Numbered from the stretch's first letter, positions 1 to 7,936 are shown. The stretch is 64,000 nucleotides of DNA from Pseudomonas palmensis (GCF_017848315.1 NZ_JAFKEC010000012.1:46875-110874); one strand, 5' to 3'. Made by a program: numbers and translations. Notes: a model not told the origin generated them from the sequence alone.

Positions 1-63
1 AACACGCGCATTCAACTGCTTGTTTGATGGGTAAATCGCAGAAATGGGTATCGTTGCGCACGT

Positions 64-219
64 GTGTTTTTCAAGGATGGGTACGAGTACACCGGACTCA
101 AACAGTCGCCCAAAACCTGGAAAGCTGCCCTGCACAATTCCATGACAAGCATGGAGTACATGGGCGGACGTAAAGGTTTGCGTGAGATGGTAACGAAGAA
201 GGGGTTCAAGCTGCTTTAG
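64..219 (+). CDS. Short unrecognised ORF, possible C-terminal gene fragment
   Basis: The frame is open from 28 to a TAG at 217-219. A GTG at 64 would give 51 residues that are lysine-rich and protein-like, ending in VTKKGFKLL. The same frame also reads NTRIQLLV from base 1 before a TGA at 25-27, so this may be the tail of one gene interrupted by a stop codon rather than a separate gene. No ribosome binding site is obvious before the GTG. I do not recognise the family. It could also be non-coding sequence of a mobile element whose end-like repeats begin near 300. Confidence 0.25.
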   Translation: MFFKDGYEYTGLKQSPKTWKAALHNSMTSMEYMGGRKGLREMVTKKGFKLL

Positions 220-230
220 GAATGAGCCCG

Positions 231-290
231 CGACCGCTTCTGGCCGTTCGCCGCCCGTCCCGAACGACGGGTATCGGTCGATCGCAGCCC
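231..290 (-). repeat. Dispersed repeat, copy A
   Basis: Read on the minus strand this stretch contains gatcgaccgatacccgtcgt and then gaacggccagaagcggtcg. It closely resembles the stretch near 7815-7875 (caatcgacccatagcggtcg, then ttggcctgaagcagacgg). It is one of four copies of a family seen in this window. I see no coding function. Confidence 0.55.
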
Positions 291-299
291 TTTGCGACA

Positions 300-405
300 T
301 GTAACTGGCCGATTTCTTCGGGCCAGAGTCGGAGCGTGGGCAGGTCAAATCCGACGCAAACGACCGGTCAAGTCGAATGCAAATGGGGGGTCAAGTACAT
401 ACATT
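300..405 (-). repeat. Terminus-like repeats resembling an IS21-family end
   Basis: On the minus strand, beginning near 405, the sequence reads tgtatgtacttgacc and then has spaced TTGACC units (cgacttgaccggtc, cggatttgacctg) separated by atttgcattcg and gtttgcgtcgg. Multiple short repeats of this kind near a TGT terminus are typical of IS21-family insertion sequences. No istA or istB gene is in the window, so this would be a remnant or the edge of an element lying to the left. A related stretch occurs at 7040-7110. Confidence 0.4.
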
Positions 406-491
406 TACTCAGCTAGAGGCGCGAGGGAAACAACGGCACGATAACTGTCTAAATATCGTTGGTCGCCTCCCACAAATCCGCCATTGCTCGG

Positions 492-2402
492 CTACAGCAG
501 ATGGGTAATAACCCACCCTTGCGCAGCTAACGCCGCTTTACACTCTTCTGAAACCCGTTCTGCGTTGACTGCCAGGCAAAGAAAACTGGTAGGTCGTGAC
601 ATTCCGACATACAGATTGCGGTACTGAGATAGCTGGCTCTCAGGCGTTTTTTTAGCTCGAGTACCGATCCCTGCAATGATGGGCAGCGCGAGCTCCAGAT
701 CGAAACGACGACTTGGATGACCTAGAGACTCCATGACGAGGGTTGCCAAGTGCGTTTCACCTTTCATCGAGGCGAGTGTGCCGATGTGAATGTTTAAGCT
801 GCGACCTTTTTTTTCGACTGAGCAAATCGATCGGTGAAGCCCGTGAATAGCCATGGGCGCTGGCCGTTGAAAAACCGGAAGCTCGGTGAACATCTGCAGT
901 GTCAGATGATCTGGGAGCAGCGAGCGCAGCTTTACGTAAAGCGTATTCACGATACGGACGCGCCTTTCTTCATCTGCTTCCGCCACGTTTGCCATGCATA
1001 GATTACGAATCAGCAACCGGAAAGCCGACACGTCCTTATCAGCATCGCGCAATTTGCGAATCAGCTGATGATCAGCTTTCAAGCCTTCGACAATCTCCGC
1101 TTTGGCAGCGCGCAGCACCAGAAATAACGCTCTGCGGATCTCTTCAAATCGTGATGAAAACGATGCGTTTACGGCAGGTTTTGACCCACCGAGAAGTGCC
1201 CAAAATCGCACAAGCTTGAGCCCAGGCAGTTGGTCGCCAGTGGAAGCAGGCCAGTAGTCCAGTAGGGTACGCCCAGCTATCTGTTTTGCGGCATCGCCCT
1301 GTTTCCGAGCGCAAAGAGCTTTGACTTTCCCTTTGGTCAGGTCGGTATCGCTGAAGCGGTCTAAGACATGCTCTCCAAACGTCGAGATCACATCTTGTAC
1401 ACGCTCGGTGCTGTAGACGATCAACATGGAGGCGTGACGGTCTTCGCTCTCTCCAGTTACAGCGGCACCCGTCAGCTGTGTTCTGGACACGGACTGAGCG
1501 ATGTGAGGACCGAAGCGTTTGCTGGAGGATATCGGCAGCGCGTCGCCTCGTGGGAACGTCAAGTGTTCCGCTCCTTCCGAACTACCTAGGATTCGCTGAT
1601 TGATATCGCCGAAGCGCTGAATGATGACGGTGTCGTCGAACATCAACTGCAACAAACGCTCTTGCTCCCAGGACGTATCCTGCATTTCGTCGATGAAGAC
1701 GACAGGGAACCTAAGGGATAGCTGGGCCCGAACCTTGGGGAATTGAGTTAACAGGCACTCCGCGTACGCGAACATGTCCGCGTGCCGGAAAACTCCCTCG
1801 GCGGCGAGTGTTTGTTTGATACCGACAATTGTCGGATAGGTTTTCGCGCTTGGCTTGGGGAGTGAGCCGGATTCACTGGCTAGGTCCAGAGATGATCCTT
1901 TGTAGACCAGCCCCTCTAGCATGGGCGCAACACCTGGGTTCATTTCCATATAGCGCCGCAAGCTGTAATTGGCATTGGCTAAACCTAGTGCTCGACGGGC
2001 AAAGATGTCGTTGTCGATCACATCGACGGTCATCCCCTTGCTTCGCAGGTACGGCAGAGCCAGAAACTGATTCACCATGGCGTGAATCGTTCCTATGAAG
2101 TGAGGATGCGTGAGTAGGCGACTCCCGTCATGGCTTGTACCTAACCGGCGCTGAATTTCATCACGGGCAACATTTGTATGACTGAGTACACAAACACCTG
2201 CGCGGCTTGAGGTCCATCTGCGGCTTAGCATCAACAGCTTCGCTGCAAGCACTGTGGTCTTACCACTACCTGGCGCGGCGTTGATGTCACGAGACTGGTT
2301 CTCCAGTAGCACCGTACGCCGCTCGTGATCATTGAAGTTCAAGTCGGGAGTCAGGTCGTGTAGAGCATCAAGATCACCAGCGCCGATCACAGGGACGGTC
2401 AT
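492..2402 (-). CDS. gajB: Gabija-type protein GajB, UvrD/Rep-like helicase
   Basis: This 636-residue superfamily 1 helicase-like protein is the second gene of a Gabija-type anti-phage pair. Walker A is APGSGKTT at residues 43-50, followed by a motif Ia-like SHTNVARDEI. Motif II is VVFIDEMQD at 234-242, and motif VI YVGMSRP lies near 598-604. Its ATG overlaps the stop of the OLD-family nuclease gene by four bases, so the two are translationally coupled. In characterised Gabija, GajB senses DNA ends or nucleotide depletion and works with GajA; that role is inferred here from family and pairing. It is longer than the roughly 500 residues I recall for the Bacillus GajB. Alternative: a housekeeping-type UvrD-like helicase paired with a class 2 OLD nuclease outside canonical Gabija. 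Confidence 0.82.
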   Translation of the reverse strand: MTVPVIGAGDLDALHDLTPDLNFNDHERRTVLLENQSRDINAAPGSGKTTVLAAKLLMLSRRWTSSRAGVCVLSHTNVARDEIQRRLGTSHDGSRLLTHPHFIGTIHAMVNQFLALPYLRSKGMTVDVIDNDIFARRALGLANANYSLRRYMEMNPGVAPMLEGLVYKGSSLDLASESGSLPKPSAKTYPTIVGIKQTLAAEGVFRHADMFAYAECLLTQFPKVRAQLSLRFPVVFIDEMQDTSWEQERLLQLMFDDTVIIQRFGDINQRILGSSEGAEHLTFPRGDALPISSSKRFGPHIAQSVSRTQLTGAAVTGESEDRHASMLIVYSTERVQDVISTFGEHVLDRFSDTDLTKGKVKALCARKQGDAAKQIAGRTLLDYWPASTGDQLPGLKLVRFWALLGGSKPAVNASFSSRFEEIRRALFLVLRAAKAEIVEGLKADHQLIRKLRDADKDVSAFRLLIRNLCMANVAEADEERRVRIVNTLYVKLRSLLPDHLTLQMFTELPVFQRPAPMAIHGLHRSICSVEKKGRSLNIHIGTLASMKGETHLATLVMESLGHPSRRFDLELALPIIAGIGTRAKKTPESQLSQYRNLYVGMSRPTSFLCLAVNAERVSEECKAALAAQGWVITHLL

Positions 2403-4318
2403 GGCTCCGTCCTACCAGTCAGATGACGCAGCGCCTGCTGTAGATAAGGCGGCAGATTGTTGAACAGCTCATCTCCTTTCCCATAATCGCCTGTTGAAAT
2501 CAGGTGAGCCGCGTATTGGGCGGTGATGGCTTTTGATGCTTCTTTCTCTACGAGCGGTTGATAGATGATGGACGCCAGCTCCGCTTTCGAATGCCCGGCA
2601 TTCGAGAGTTTTTCCCAGAACGCTGCTGATTCGACAATGGCTTTCTTCTCATCTTCCTCCGTCAGCCGTTCACCCCTCGAGTTTGCCTTCTTAGCCAGAT
2701 GAATCGCGTCATGCATCAACCGGTCGCATCCGTAAAAGGCGAGATCGTATTCCAATGTCCATTTGTTGGAGACACAGACAATTGTGCTGCCGCCCTGGGC
2801 ACGGTCGATCTTTGTCTTGACCAACGCCTCGGCCTCCTCCGGCGTATAGTCTTTTTCGAATCGCTTACCTTTCTTGGGAGCGGATACGTAAGTGGCCTCG
2901 TCAGGAACGATGTCACGATCCGTGATGCAGGCGACAGGAATGGGAGTCGCCGAACCATCACTCGGCTGGAGGATTCGAGCGTAGTGATAAAGCCCAACCC
3001 CGCCGACGTTTACACAAGAGATCCCGTGTTCGTTGAAAGAGTATCCTGCGGCCGCCGCCAAGGCGGGCAAAAGTATCGATTCTGCTGGCCCCTCTACGAT
3101 CGCAACACCGCGAGCGAAGAACAGGTTCGCTTTGGTGGCATCAATAAAACGTCTCAAGAACTCGTAATCGCTTTTCAGCAGCTTGGTCTTCCCGTGAGCC
3201 AAGCTGAACAGCTGAGCACGGTTCACCAAGGTGAGGCTCGCGATGTCGGCGCCCGCCGCCAGAGATGGGCTGTGGGTGGTCATCACGATCTGAACAGGTC
3301 GGCTATCTTGCTCAACTGCCTTGGCGGTGCGCTCCAGAAGCTGCTGAACGCGCTCCTGCAACTGCGGGTGGAGATGGGCCTCAGGCTCCTCGATCAACAG
3401 TAATCCGAGCTCCTCACCGTCACGCAGAAGAACCAGTTCAGTTGCCATGAACAGAGCGTTGTTATAGCCGAGCCCGCGAATGCATCGCTCACCTGGATCG
3501 ATGGTGGAGGATGGCAGCAGCGCCAACTCAAAACGCTCCAGAATGGGCTGCAGGCCCAGCTCCGGAGCGATCTGGATACGTGAGGACAGGGCATCGCCAG
3601 CAAACGCAAACTTGTTCAGGTAGTTGTCATTGACGTCGTCCTGAACATCCTTGATGACCTGATGCTCGCCCAGATGGTGCTGAGCAAACGCCATCAACCC
3701 TACCAGGTTGCTGGGGACGGTAGCTGGAGCAGCGACGTCGAAGTCATTTTTCTCCTGCCCATCAATACGCTTATGAGCGCCCAGAATTTGCGATAAGCGA
3801 GATTGACGACCCGGGCGTAGCTCGGCTTCGGCATCTCGAAGGGGACGCAAGTAGGTGGCCCGGATGAGTTCACGAACCGCCGTACCAATCTCGGGCCCCG
3901 TGCCATTCGGACCTGAGCAGGTGATTGCCTCGACTCGCCCACGCTTGTTGGCCTTGGGTGGTATCCAACGCGCTTGCAGATAGACGACCAAGCTATGAGA
4001 CCCGTCCGCTTCGTGGGTCATCCATTCGAGAACTGAAGCCTCTTGCGCCGGGTCGAGGTCCACAAGGGTGGCCTCAATGAACAAAGAACAGGCTCGGGTC
4101 TTACCCTTGATGTGAAAATCTGTTTCGAAGAGGCGGACGAACTCATAGCTGGTTGTCCAGAGCACGTAGCGGATCGCATCAACTACCGAGGTCTTGCCTG
4201 AATCGTTTTCCCCAACAAGGATGTTGAGGCCGGGGGCGAGCTCCCAATCAAGTGCTGGCGCCGCCGTACCATCGCCAAACGCCCTAAAATTCGACGCCCT
4301 GATCCGCTTCAAATGCAT
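2399..4318 (-). CDS. gajA: Gabija-type protein GajA, OLD-family ATPase-TOPRIM endonuclease
   Basis: This 639-residue protein has an N-terminal ABC/SMC-like ATPase: Walker A GENDSGKTS at 36-44 and Walker B LLLIEEPEAHLHP at 306-318, followed by an H-loop-like TTHS at 347-350. A C-terminal TOPRIM nuclease domain follows, with the metal-binding glutamates in VEGPAE (about 408-413) and the acidic pair in TDRD at 466-469. This architecture is that of class 2 OLD nucleases, which sit beside a UvrD-like helicase and form Gabija. GajA of that family cuts DNA and is restrained by nucleotides. It is the first gene of the minus-strand operon, with gajB overlapping its stop. No third gene is coupled to the pair. 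The family assignment is firm; anti-phage activity in this strain is inferred. Confidence 0.87.
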   Translation of the reverse strand: MHLKRIRASNFRAFGDGTAAPALDWELAPGLNILVGENDSGKTSVVDAIRYVLWTTSYEFVRLFETDFHIKGKTRACSLFIEATLVDLDPAQEASVLEWMTHEADGSHSLVVYLQARWIPPKANKRGRVEAITCSGPNGTGPEIGTAVRELIRATYLRPLRDAEAELRPGRQSRLSQILGAHKRIDGQEKNDFDVAAPATVPSNLVGLMAFAQHHLGEHQVIKDVQDDVNDNYLNKFAFAGDALSSRIQIAPELGLQPILERFELALLPSSTIDPGERCIRGLGYNNALFMATELVLLRDGEELGLLLIEEPEAHLHPQLQERVQQLLERTAKAVEQDSRPVQIVMTTHSPSLAAGADIASLTLVNRAQLFSLAHGKTKLLKSDYEFLRRFIDATKANLFFARGVAIVEGPAESILLPALAAAAGYSFNEHGISCVNVGGVGLYHYARILQPSDGSATPIPVACITDRDIVPDEATYVSAPKKGKRFEKDYTPEEAEALVKTKIDRAQGGSTIVCVSNKWTLEYDLAFYGCDRLMHDAIHLAKKANSRGERLTEEDEKKAIVESAAFWEKLSNAGHSKAELASIIYQPLVEKEASKAITAQYAAHLISTGDYGKGDELFNNLPPYLQQALRHLTGRTEP

Positions 4319-4622
4319 CTTGCTTCTCCGTCCTGTTGGAAAGCCTGTCCCGGATGGCGTAACGCACTCCGTGCACTCTGTGTGCTGTAAATGGCTTTTA
4401 TCACGGGAGCAAGCGCGTCGGAAGGGTAATTTAGTAGCAGGAGGCCATTACGGAGCAACGAATGAGAGCCTGAAAGCCAGCCACAAAAATCTATGGTCAC
4501 CCCATTTTTTGCAATACTGATTAACGGATGAAATGGATGGCTTGCTTAAATCTATCCGGCGTCAAATTGGGGCAAGCCCCGCGCCACGATGAGAGCCGCG
4601 CCTGACGATCCTTAAAAACCGC
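4319..4622. other. Non-coding stretch upstream of gajA
   Basis: I see no convincing gene between the gajA start and the terminator-like hairpin at 4623. The promoter for gajA should lie here on the minus strand, but I could not assign a clear -35/-10 pair. Confidence 0.4.
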
Positions 4623-4645
4623 TCGGCTTCGAGAGCCGATTTTTA
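4623..4645 (+). terminator. Intrinsic terminator-like hairpin
   Basis: A six-base stem, TCGGCT (4623-4628) with AGCCGA (4634-4639) and a five-base loop, is followed by TTTTTAT. Adenines just upstream would let it work on the other strand too. It lies between the gajA promoter region and the IS110 transposase gene. Confidence 0.6.
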
Positions 4646-4753
4646 TGTCAGGATCCTCGCCAGGCCGGTAGGCCGTTTATTTCATCTATTGCTCAGCTAT
4701 CGCAAAACCTGAAAGGTGAATCGTGGTACAGCAACAACCACAGGGTGAGGCGT

Positions 4754-5770
4754 TCAAGGCGCCTGGCCCTGTTTCGTATTGGGTGGATGAGCAGTAATCG
4801 CCCAAGCTATGCGGGCGAATTTATTGGCCAGTGCACAGGCGACCACGTTTGAGTGTCGGCGCGTCATAAGCGCTCGCACCCAGTCCGCCAGAGCCCCCTT
4901 CTGCCGCGCCAGGTTCTGCATGTAGACCCTGGCGCATTGCACCAAAAGGCGTCGCAGATTCTTGTCGCCTCGCTTGCTGATCCCTAGCAAGTTAGCTTTG
5001 CCGCCAGTGCTGTACTGCCTGGGCACCAAGCCTAGAGAAGCGGCAAAATCGCGACTGCAGCCGTATTGCTGACCATCGCCCATTTCCACAGCCAGCAGGC
5101 TGGCGGTGATCGGCCCGACACAGGGCATGCTCAACAAACGACGCCCTAGATCATCGTCGGCCAGCTGGCCAACCAGCTCTTTATCCAGTGCCTTGACCTG
5201 CTCGTCCAAATAGGCGAAATGGTCATGCAGACGTTGCAGCAGCACTGTCAGCCGAGCAGGCAGCTCGTGCTCCGCTAGAACAGCAGACAAACGCTTCATG
5301 ACCGCCAGGCCCTGAGGCAAGCTGATGCCGAACTCAAGCAAGAACCCATGCATCTGGTTGACGGCCTTAGTGCGGTCACGGATCAGTGACTCGCGTAGGC
5401 GATGTAACACAGAAAGAGTCTGCTGAGCTTCGGTCTTGGGCGAAACGAAACGCATCGAAGGGCGCGAAGCGGCTTCGCAGATAGCTTGCGCATCGACGAA
5501 ATCGTTTTTGTTGCCTTTGACAAAGGGCTTAACGAACTGAGGAGAAATCAGCCTCGCCTGATGCCCCAGGGCGGTCAGCTCACGAGCGACGAAATGTGCG
5601 CCGGCGCATGCTTCCATCACCACGGTGCACGCTGGCAGGTTGGCGAAGAACCGCATCATTTGCTGTCGTGAGAGCTTCTTGCGAAACAGCTCCCGGCCGG
5701 GCTTATCCTGGCCGTGCAGATGAAAGGTATGTTTGCCGAGGTCGATACCGACCAGTGCCAAATCGCTCAT
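4754..5770 (-). CDS. IS110-family (IS1111-like) transposase
   Basis: This 338-residue transposase starts at the ATG at 5770, which has a GGAGG eight bases upstream. The N-terminal DEDD/RuvC-like domain begins VGIDLGKHTFHL, has the acidic residue in VVMEACAG, and continues with KNDFVDAQAI. The C-terminal transposase_20 domain contains the helix-hairpin-like MPCVGPITASLLAVEMG and ISKRGDKNLRRLLVQCAR, with the conserved serine region. Both domains are complete, so the protein may be active. An upstream in-frame TTG at 5962 is also open, but the leader hairpin and Shine-Dalgarno favour 5770. I cannot name the exact IS; similarity to P. putida members such as ISPpu9 is plausible but unverified. Confidence 0.9.
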   Translation of the reverse strand: MSDLALVGIDLGKHTFHLHGQDKPGRELFRKKLSRQQMMRFFANLPACTVVMEACAGAHFVARELTALGHQARLISPQFVKPFVKGNKNDFVDAQAICEAASRPSMRFVSPKTEAQQTLSVLHRLRESLIRDRTKAVNQMHGFLLEFGISLPQGLAVMKRLSAVLAEHELPARLTVLLQRLHDHFAYLDEQVKALDKELVGQLADDDLGRRLLSMPCVGPITASLLAVEMGDGQQYGCSRDFAASLGLVPRQYSTGGKANLLGISKRGDKNLRRLLVQCARVYMQNLARQKGALADWVRALMTRRHSNVVACALANKFARIAWAITAHPPNTKQGQAP

Positions 5771-5789
5771 GATGATGGCCTCCGGAATG

Positions 5790-5825
5790 AAAACACCCTG
5801 CGAAAGCGTAGCCCTCGCAGGGTGT
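5790..5825 (-). terminator. Strong hairpin with U-run in the transposase leader
   Basis: A perfect 11-bp stem, ACACCCTGCGA (5793-5803) with TCGCAGGGTGT (5815-5825) and an 11-base loop, is followed on the minus strand by GTTTTC. It lies only about 20 bases ahead of the transposase start. It would terminate or attenuate transcripts entering the gene from outside, a common way insertion sequences limit expression driven by neighbouring promoters. Confidence 0.7.
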
Positions 5826-6088
5826 CGGGGTGACCATCTCATTAACCGCCTGGACGGGCGGTCTTTAGGTGCGCTACGAATGGACGTTCGTTTTTCAGGT
5901 CGCTGAAAAACATCAACGACCGCATAGTAGCTATGCGTGTTCACACAGTGCAACAGAGTCAAAATTGCCTCTATATTGCATAGATCGTAGGCGAAGTCGT
6001 AAAAATGCGGTCGTGTCGAAGGGCTGATCTTATGGGAAATTAAATGTAGTTAACACACACGAACACGCATCGAAATTTTTGACTACAG

Positions 6089-6550
6089 TTAATCTCCAGT
6101 ATTTTTTATAATCCATTCTGCAAAGCTTCGGTCATGAGGGTCAGGTTCATAAATATCCCTTAGATCTGACTCATACATCTTTGTTGGAATGTCTAGGTGG
6201 ATATCTGCTTGATTTGAAAGCCGGTGATCCAAAAGCTTTTCTAGCAGATAGTCTATATACATTTCTGCTTGCTCAAAATCGACCCTAAACCATTCAGAAT
6301 TTGTGTCCTCGTGATTGGTGATTCTATAGTCTTTAAAATCATAGTGAATGCTCGACTCAATCTTTGAGATTGGAGCCAATCTTTTGGGTACATAGTATGC
6401 TACGTGCAACCCTAGATTGGGATCGCCAGTTCTAAGATTCCTGAACCTTATTAAAGGATTTCCATCAGTTCGACCTATCTTGCAGCGAGTGTAATCCGAA
6501 GAGCTAAGCAGTATATATATCCAGCTGCCAGGAAGTGTTATCATGAACAT
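6089..6550 (-). CDS. GIY-YIG / T5orf172-like domain protein
   Basis: This 153-residue protein begins with WIYILLSSSDYTRCKIGRT, the two short strands and lysine-glycine-arginine pattern of the T5orf172 (Mug113) branch of the GIY-YIG fold. It continues with an HYDFKDYR-like segment and SEWFRVDFEQAEMYI, also usual in that branch. In T5orf172 proteins the domain is a putative DNA-binding or nuclease module; no target can be inferred here. The gene is more AT-rich than its neighbours and stands alone beside the insertion sequence, as expected for acquired DNA. A second ATG two codons downstream is an equally good start. It could be an accessory defence gene, but nothing couples it to the Gabija operon. 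Confidence 0.6.
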   Translation of the reverse strand: MFMITLPGSWIYILLSSSDYTRCKIGRTDGNPLIRFRNLRTGDPNLGLHVAYYVPKRLAPISKIESSIHYDFKDYRITNHEDTNSEWFRVDFEQAEMYIDYLLEKLLDHRLSNQADIHLDIPTKMYESDLRDIYEPDPHDRSFAEWIIKNTGD

Positions 6551-6784
6551 GATTTGCTTTTAGTTGGTGAGTCGCTCATTATAGCTCATTATGAAAACTT
6601 TGAGTTTTTTTCTGCTCGTGCCCGCTAAACGGCGACCCAGGTTATGCGGACATCTAAGTAGGATATACGGTTATGCGGGACTGACCTTCGATTTTTGAGA
6701 GCAGTGAGCTTTCGCTTTGATTGAGAACTCGTTTGGCGCGATCGAGGCAGGCAACCAGATCCCGCCACGCGAAGGAGTGAAAAA

Positions 6785-6816
6785 GACGCCCTACGGAAAC
6801 ACCGGGCGTCTTTATT
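6785..6816 (-). terminator. Bidirectional intrinsic terminator
   Basis: The stem GACGCCC (6785-6791) with GGGCGTC (6804-6810) is flanked by AAAAA on the left and TTTATT on the right. It lies just downstream of the decayed flavin reductase and would have ended that minus-strand gene. Confidence 0.7.
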
Positions 6817-6835
6817 CACGGCTGAACCTTCACGC

Positions 6836-7030
6836 TCAAATCACGGCAGGCTCGCCGAGGTTGCAATATTGCCCTTTGAAATTCAGCAGTGGTTTCCTGA
6901 AGGTTCAACGCCTTCACTTCACCGATAACGATCACATGGTCGCCTGCAGCATGCTCGCGTGAATCTCGCATTCCAGCCAATGCGGGCTGCCAGCAATGAC
7001 CGGATTGCTCAGCGGCTGGGTAATTGCACT
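6836..7030 (-). pseudogene. Decayed C-terminal part of a flavin reductase
   Basis: Three minus-strand frames together spell a flavin reductase C-terminus. One frame gives VIAGSPHWLECEIHASML (about 7010-6955). A second gives AGDHVIVIGEVKALN (about 6950-6905). A third gives PLLNFKGQYCNLGEPAVI followed by a stop at 6836-6838. In intact DIM6/NTAB-type reductases these run on as one segment: aLECrIe, then aGDHtIviGeV, then PLLff.gry. So at least two frameshifts exist, and the N-terminal half is not recognisable. A terminator lies directly downstream. Confidence 0.7.
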
Positions 7031-7039
7031 GAGTTGACG

Positions 7040-7110
7040 ACCTGTTTGCATTCGTCTTGACCAGCCATTTGCATCGGACGTGACCAGCGCACGGGTACGT
7101 CTTGACCGGC
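7040..7110 (+). repeat. TTGACC-type terminus-like repeats
   Basis: The stretch contains ttgcattcgtcttgacc, catttgcatcggacgtgacc and gtacgtcttgaccgg. These short units have the same spacing and wording as the IS21-like end at 300-405. No transposase gene adjoins it. It is probably a remnant of a mobile-element terminus. Confidence 0.4.
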
Positions 7111-7156
7111 AGGAATCGATCCATTGCGGGTGCTGAACTAGAGCGCGACGCGGACT

Positions 7157-7242
7157 CTGTGGGAGCGGGTTTACCCGCGAAGCAGGCGCCGCGGTGGATG
7201 GCACCGGCTGTGCCGGTGTTCGCGGGTAAACCCGCTCCCACA
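7157..7242. repeat. Inverted pair of P. putida-type REP elements
   Basis: The left copy is gtgggagcgggtttacccgc (about 7159-7178) and the right copy is its inverse, gcgggtaaacccgctcccac (about 7222-7241), with about 40 bases between. This is the standard extragenic palindromic repeat of the P. putida group and the best single clue to the host. Confidence 0.9.
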
Positions 7243-7263
7243 AAGATTGATGTTCGGCTCACC

Positions 7264-7327
7264 GGCGGCTATGGGTGTCGATAGCAGTCAGTCGCGAACG
7301 GCTGCAATCTACCCATAGCGGACGTTG
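7264..7327 (+). repeat. Dispersed repeat, copy B
   Basis: The stretch reads ggctatgggtgtcgatagca, then gcgaacggctgcaatctacc, then catagcggacg. It matches copies C and D in the words 'gaayggcygcaatc' and 'tagcggacg'. It directly follows the REP pair. Confidence 0.55.
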
Positions 7328-7387
7328 TCACTGCACCCTGCGTCTAGTAAAAAGGTGATTTCCTGTTCCAGGCACCGAACCGAATTT

Positions 7388-7684
7388 ATGTCTACTCACC
7401 ATGGTCAACGTGTTTGTAATCGATGCGGCGAATCAATTACTGCTTACTGTCCATCAATTGAAACGCTAGCGATCATCGGGGGGGGCCACGAGAAGGGTGA
7501 TCAGGCAGTAGTAGAAGAGATTGCCCGCCGAGAAAATATCGATCCGAATGTTGTCTGGGAATATTTCCGCCACCGGATGAGGCATCTGTGCAAGCAAAAA
7601 ATTGCCCGCTGCTCATTCTGCGGCGGGCAGCTAAAGACTTGGCGTGCGCGTCAATGTATGCACTGTTGTAGGGAGTGGCACTGA
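7388..7684 (+). CDS. Small cysteine-rich (zinc-ribbon-like) protein
   Basis: This 98-residue protein has cysteine pairs typical of zinc binding: CNRC at 10-13, CSFC at 75-78 and CMHC at 90-93, plus Cys21 and Cys68. The middle (residues 35-65) is predicted helical and charged. The start at 7388 is chosen because MSTHHGQRVCNRCG begins the ordered sequence; an in-frame start at 7325 would add 21 unconvincing residues. It is flanked on both sides by dispersed repeats and has no operon partner. I do not recognise a named family and infer only metal binding. Confidence 0.5.
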   Translation: MSTHHGQRVCNRCGESITAYCPSIETLAIIGGGHEKGDQAVVEEIARRENIDPNVVWEYFRHRMRHLCKQKIARCSFCGGQLKTWRARQCMHCCREWH

Positions 7685-7779
7685 CGCACAGTGATTATCG
7701 AGCTGAGTTTTCAGATTCCGAACTGCATTCGCACGATTTCTGACTGACCACTATTGGCCGATTACCGACCTCGACGAAG

Positions 7780-7875
7780 GACCGCTTTGGATCGATAGCG
7801 GTCGCTCGCGAATGACCGCAATCGACCCATAGCGGTCGTTCGGAAAGGGCAGCAATTGGCCTGAAGCAGACGGTA
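7780..7875 (+). repeat. Dispersed repeat, copy C
   Basis: This is the longest copy. It reads accgctttggatcgatagcg, then cgaatgaccgcaatcgaccc, then atagcggtcgttcgg and ttggcctgaagcagacgg. It shares its second half with copy A (inverted) and its first half with copies B and D. The 250 bases between the zinc-ribbon gene and the CMD gene contain nothing else I can identify. Confidence 0.55.
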
Positions 7876-7936
7876 CGCGATAGGAGCGAGGTGCCGTCTC
7901 CGAAGTATTACCTCTCCAGGCCGAGTCACTAGGTCA

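Larger units (their letters stand above)
4754..5825 (-). mobile_element. IS110-family insertion sequence (outer ends not resolved)
   Basis: The interval covers the transposase gene and its leader hairpin. IS110-family elements lack ordinary terminal inverted repeats, so the exact ends cannot be read by eye. They probably extend some way beyond both coordinates, into 4650-4750 and 5830-6000. The insertion separates the Gabija pair from the GIY-YIG-like gene. Confidence 0.65.

Noticed and set aside
222..416. A 64-residue frame over the repeat and terminus-like region
   Set aside because: It translates the dispersed repeat and TTGACC units and has no ribosome binding site.
7157..7242. REP pair as an intrinsic terminator
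   Set aside because: The inverted copies could form a hairpin, but they are the standard P. putida REP element with no T-run, and the neighbouring gene has its own terminator.
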